Below, one piece after another: positions 5,707 through 5,806 of a stretch of DNA of 5,806 bases. The notes under the pieces were generated by a model, which was given only the letters and a program-made list of their open reading frames with translations, ran no database searches and had not been told where the DNA came from. Both the position numbers and the translations under genes were made by a program. Position 1 is the first letter of the stretch, and every line of letters begins with the position of its first letter. The stretch covers positions 1 through 5,806 of the forward strand of contig JAITNU010000104.1 in assembly GCA_031290325.1 (NCBI GenBank), written 5' to 3'. The stretch is from Treponema sp. (GTDB taxonomy: Bacteria > Spirochaetota > Spirochaetia > Treponematales > Breznakiellaceae).

Positions 5707-5806
5707 AGGCATCCTCCTCCTTTTCAGTATCGACGGTTTTCTCCGCCCGGTATCCTATGGTTTTGTCATAGGACAACAAAAAATCTTGGCAAACCTCGGT
5801 GTAATC
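5702..5806 (-). CDS. C-terminal end of a second Cas3-like protein (partial, runs off the right edge)
   Basis: Thirty-four codons and a TAA stop are open from the right edge. The tail DFLLSYDKTIGYRAEK matches DFLLSYDTITGYRAEK near the end of the complete Cas3 in this window. Both are followed by a short acidic stretch at the same distance from the stop (TEKEEDAW here, TKDEEE in cas3). At DNA level the 48-bp core agrees at about three quarters of positions. This is therefore the end of a second cas3 gene or a cas3 remnant on the same strand. The helicase and HD parts are outside the window, so I cannot say whether it is complete. The GAG GAG codons that serve as the cse1 ribosome binding site in the other copy are conserved here, but no cse1 follows. 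The small size of the visible part limits confidence. Confidence 0.75.
   Translation of the reverse strand, partial: DYTEVCQDFLLSYDKTIGYRAEKTVDTEKEEDAW

Noticed and set aside
5658..5713. A 19-codon minus-strand frame starting with ATG just after AAGGAGGAGG
   Set aside because: It overlaps the end of the Cas3-like gene, runs through hairpin unit 3, and resembles no known protein. The purine run is explained by the Glu codons.
5544..5771. Plus-strand reading frame of 75 codons across the repeat units and the partial gene
   Set aside because: It crosses the hairpin units and lies antisense to the Cas3-like C-terminus. It has no ribosome site, and its composition (runs of Pro, Ser, Arg) looks like chance.
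1..5806. Insertion sequence or transposase explaining the cas3 duplication
   Set aside because: No transposase-like protein, terminal inverted repeats or target duplication could be seen in the 235-bp gap or elsewhere in the window.

Overview
The window holds the leading part of a type I-E (Cascade) CRISPR-Cas operon. All of its intact genes read right to left on the minus strand. In transcription order they are cas3 (HD nuclease-helicase, 890 aa from the preferred ATG), cas8e/cse1/casA (526 aa), cse2/casB (180 aa) and cas6e/cse3/casE (202 aa). Spacing is tight: 6 bp between cas3 and cse1, 26 bp between cse1 and cse2, and a 4-bp ATGA overlap between cse2 and cas6e. A Shine-Dalgarno sequence at positions 4-10 shows that the operon continues past the left edge. 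cas7e, cas5e, cas1 and cas2 are not in the window. All four genes are open over their full length, and the motifs I can read (Cas3 HD and helicase motifs, the Cas6e active-site His and glycine-rich loop, Cse1 signature blocks) are intact, so this part of the interference machinery looks functional.

The unexpected part is the right end. The last 105 bases (5702-5806, minus strand) encode the C-terminus of a second protein. Its tail, DFLLSYDKTIGYRAEK, is nearly the same as the tail of the complete Cas3, DFLLSYDTITGYRAEK. A second cas3 gene or a cas3 fragment therefore ends just upstream of the complete cas3. The 235 bp between them contain three short hairpin units at spacings of 61 and 62 bp, which is the period of a type I-E array (about 29-bp repeat plus 32-33-bp spacer). 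The first two units share TTTCCC and GGGGTGTTT flanks and differ inside the stem by a compensating pair. I read this as a decayed two-spacer CRISPR remnant, or a set of repeat-derived elements, lying between two cas3 copies. The stretch between this remnant and cas3 is AT-rich and could be a leader, the cas3 promoter, or both.

Working model: Cas6e processes pre-crRNA, Cse1 and Cse2 join Cas7e, Cas5e and Cas6e in Cascade, and Cas3 is recruited to Cascade-bound DNA and degrades it. The gene order differs from the E. coli type, because cas6e directly follows cse2 and precedes whatever lies to the left (probably cas7 and cas5).

The source is a bacterium of intermediate GC content with strong GGAGG-type ribosome binding sites. 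I cannot assign a genus from the sequence alone.
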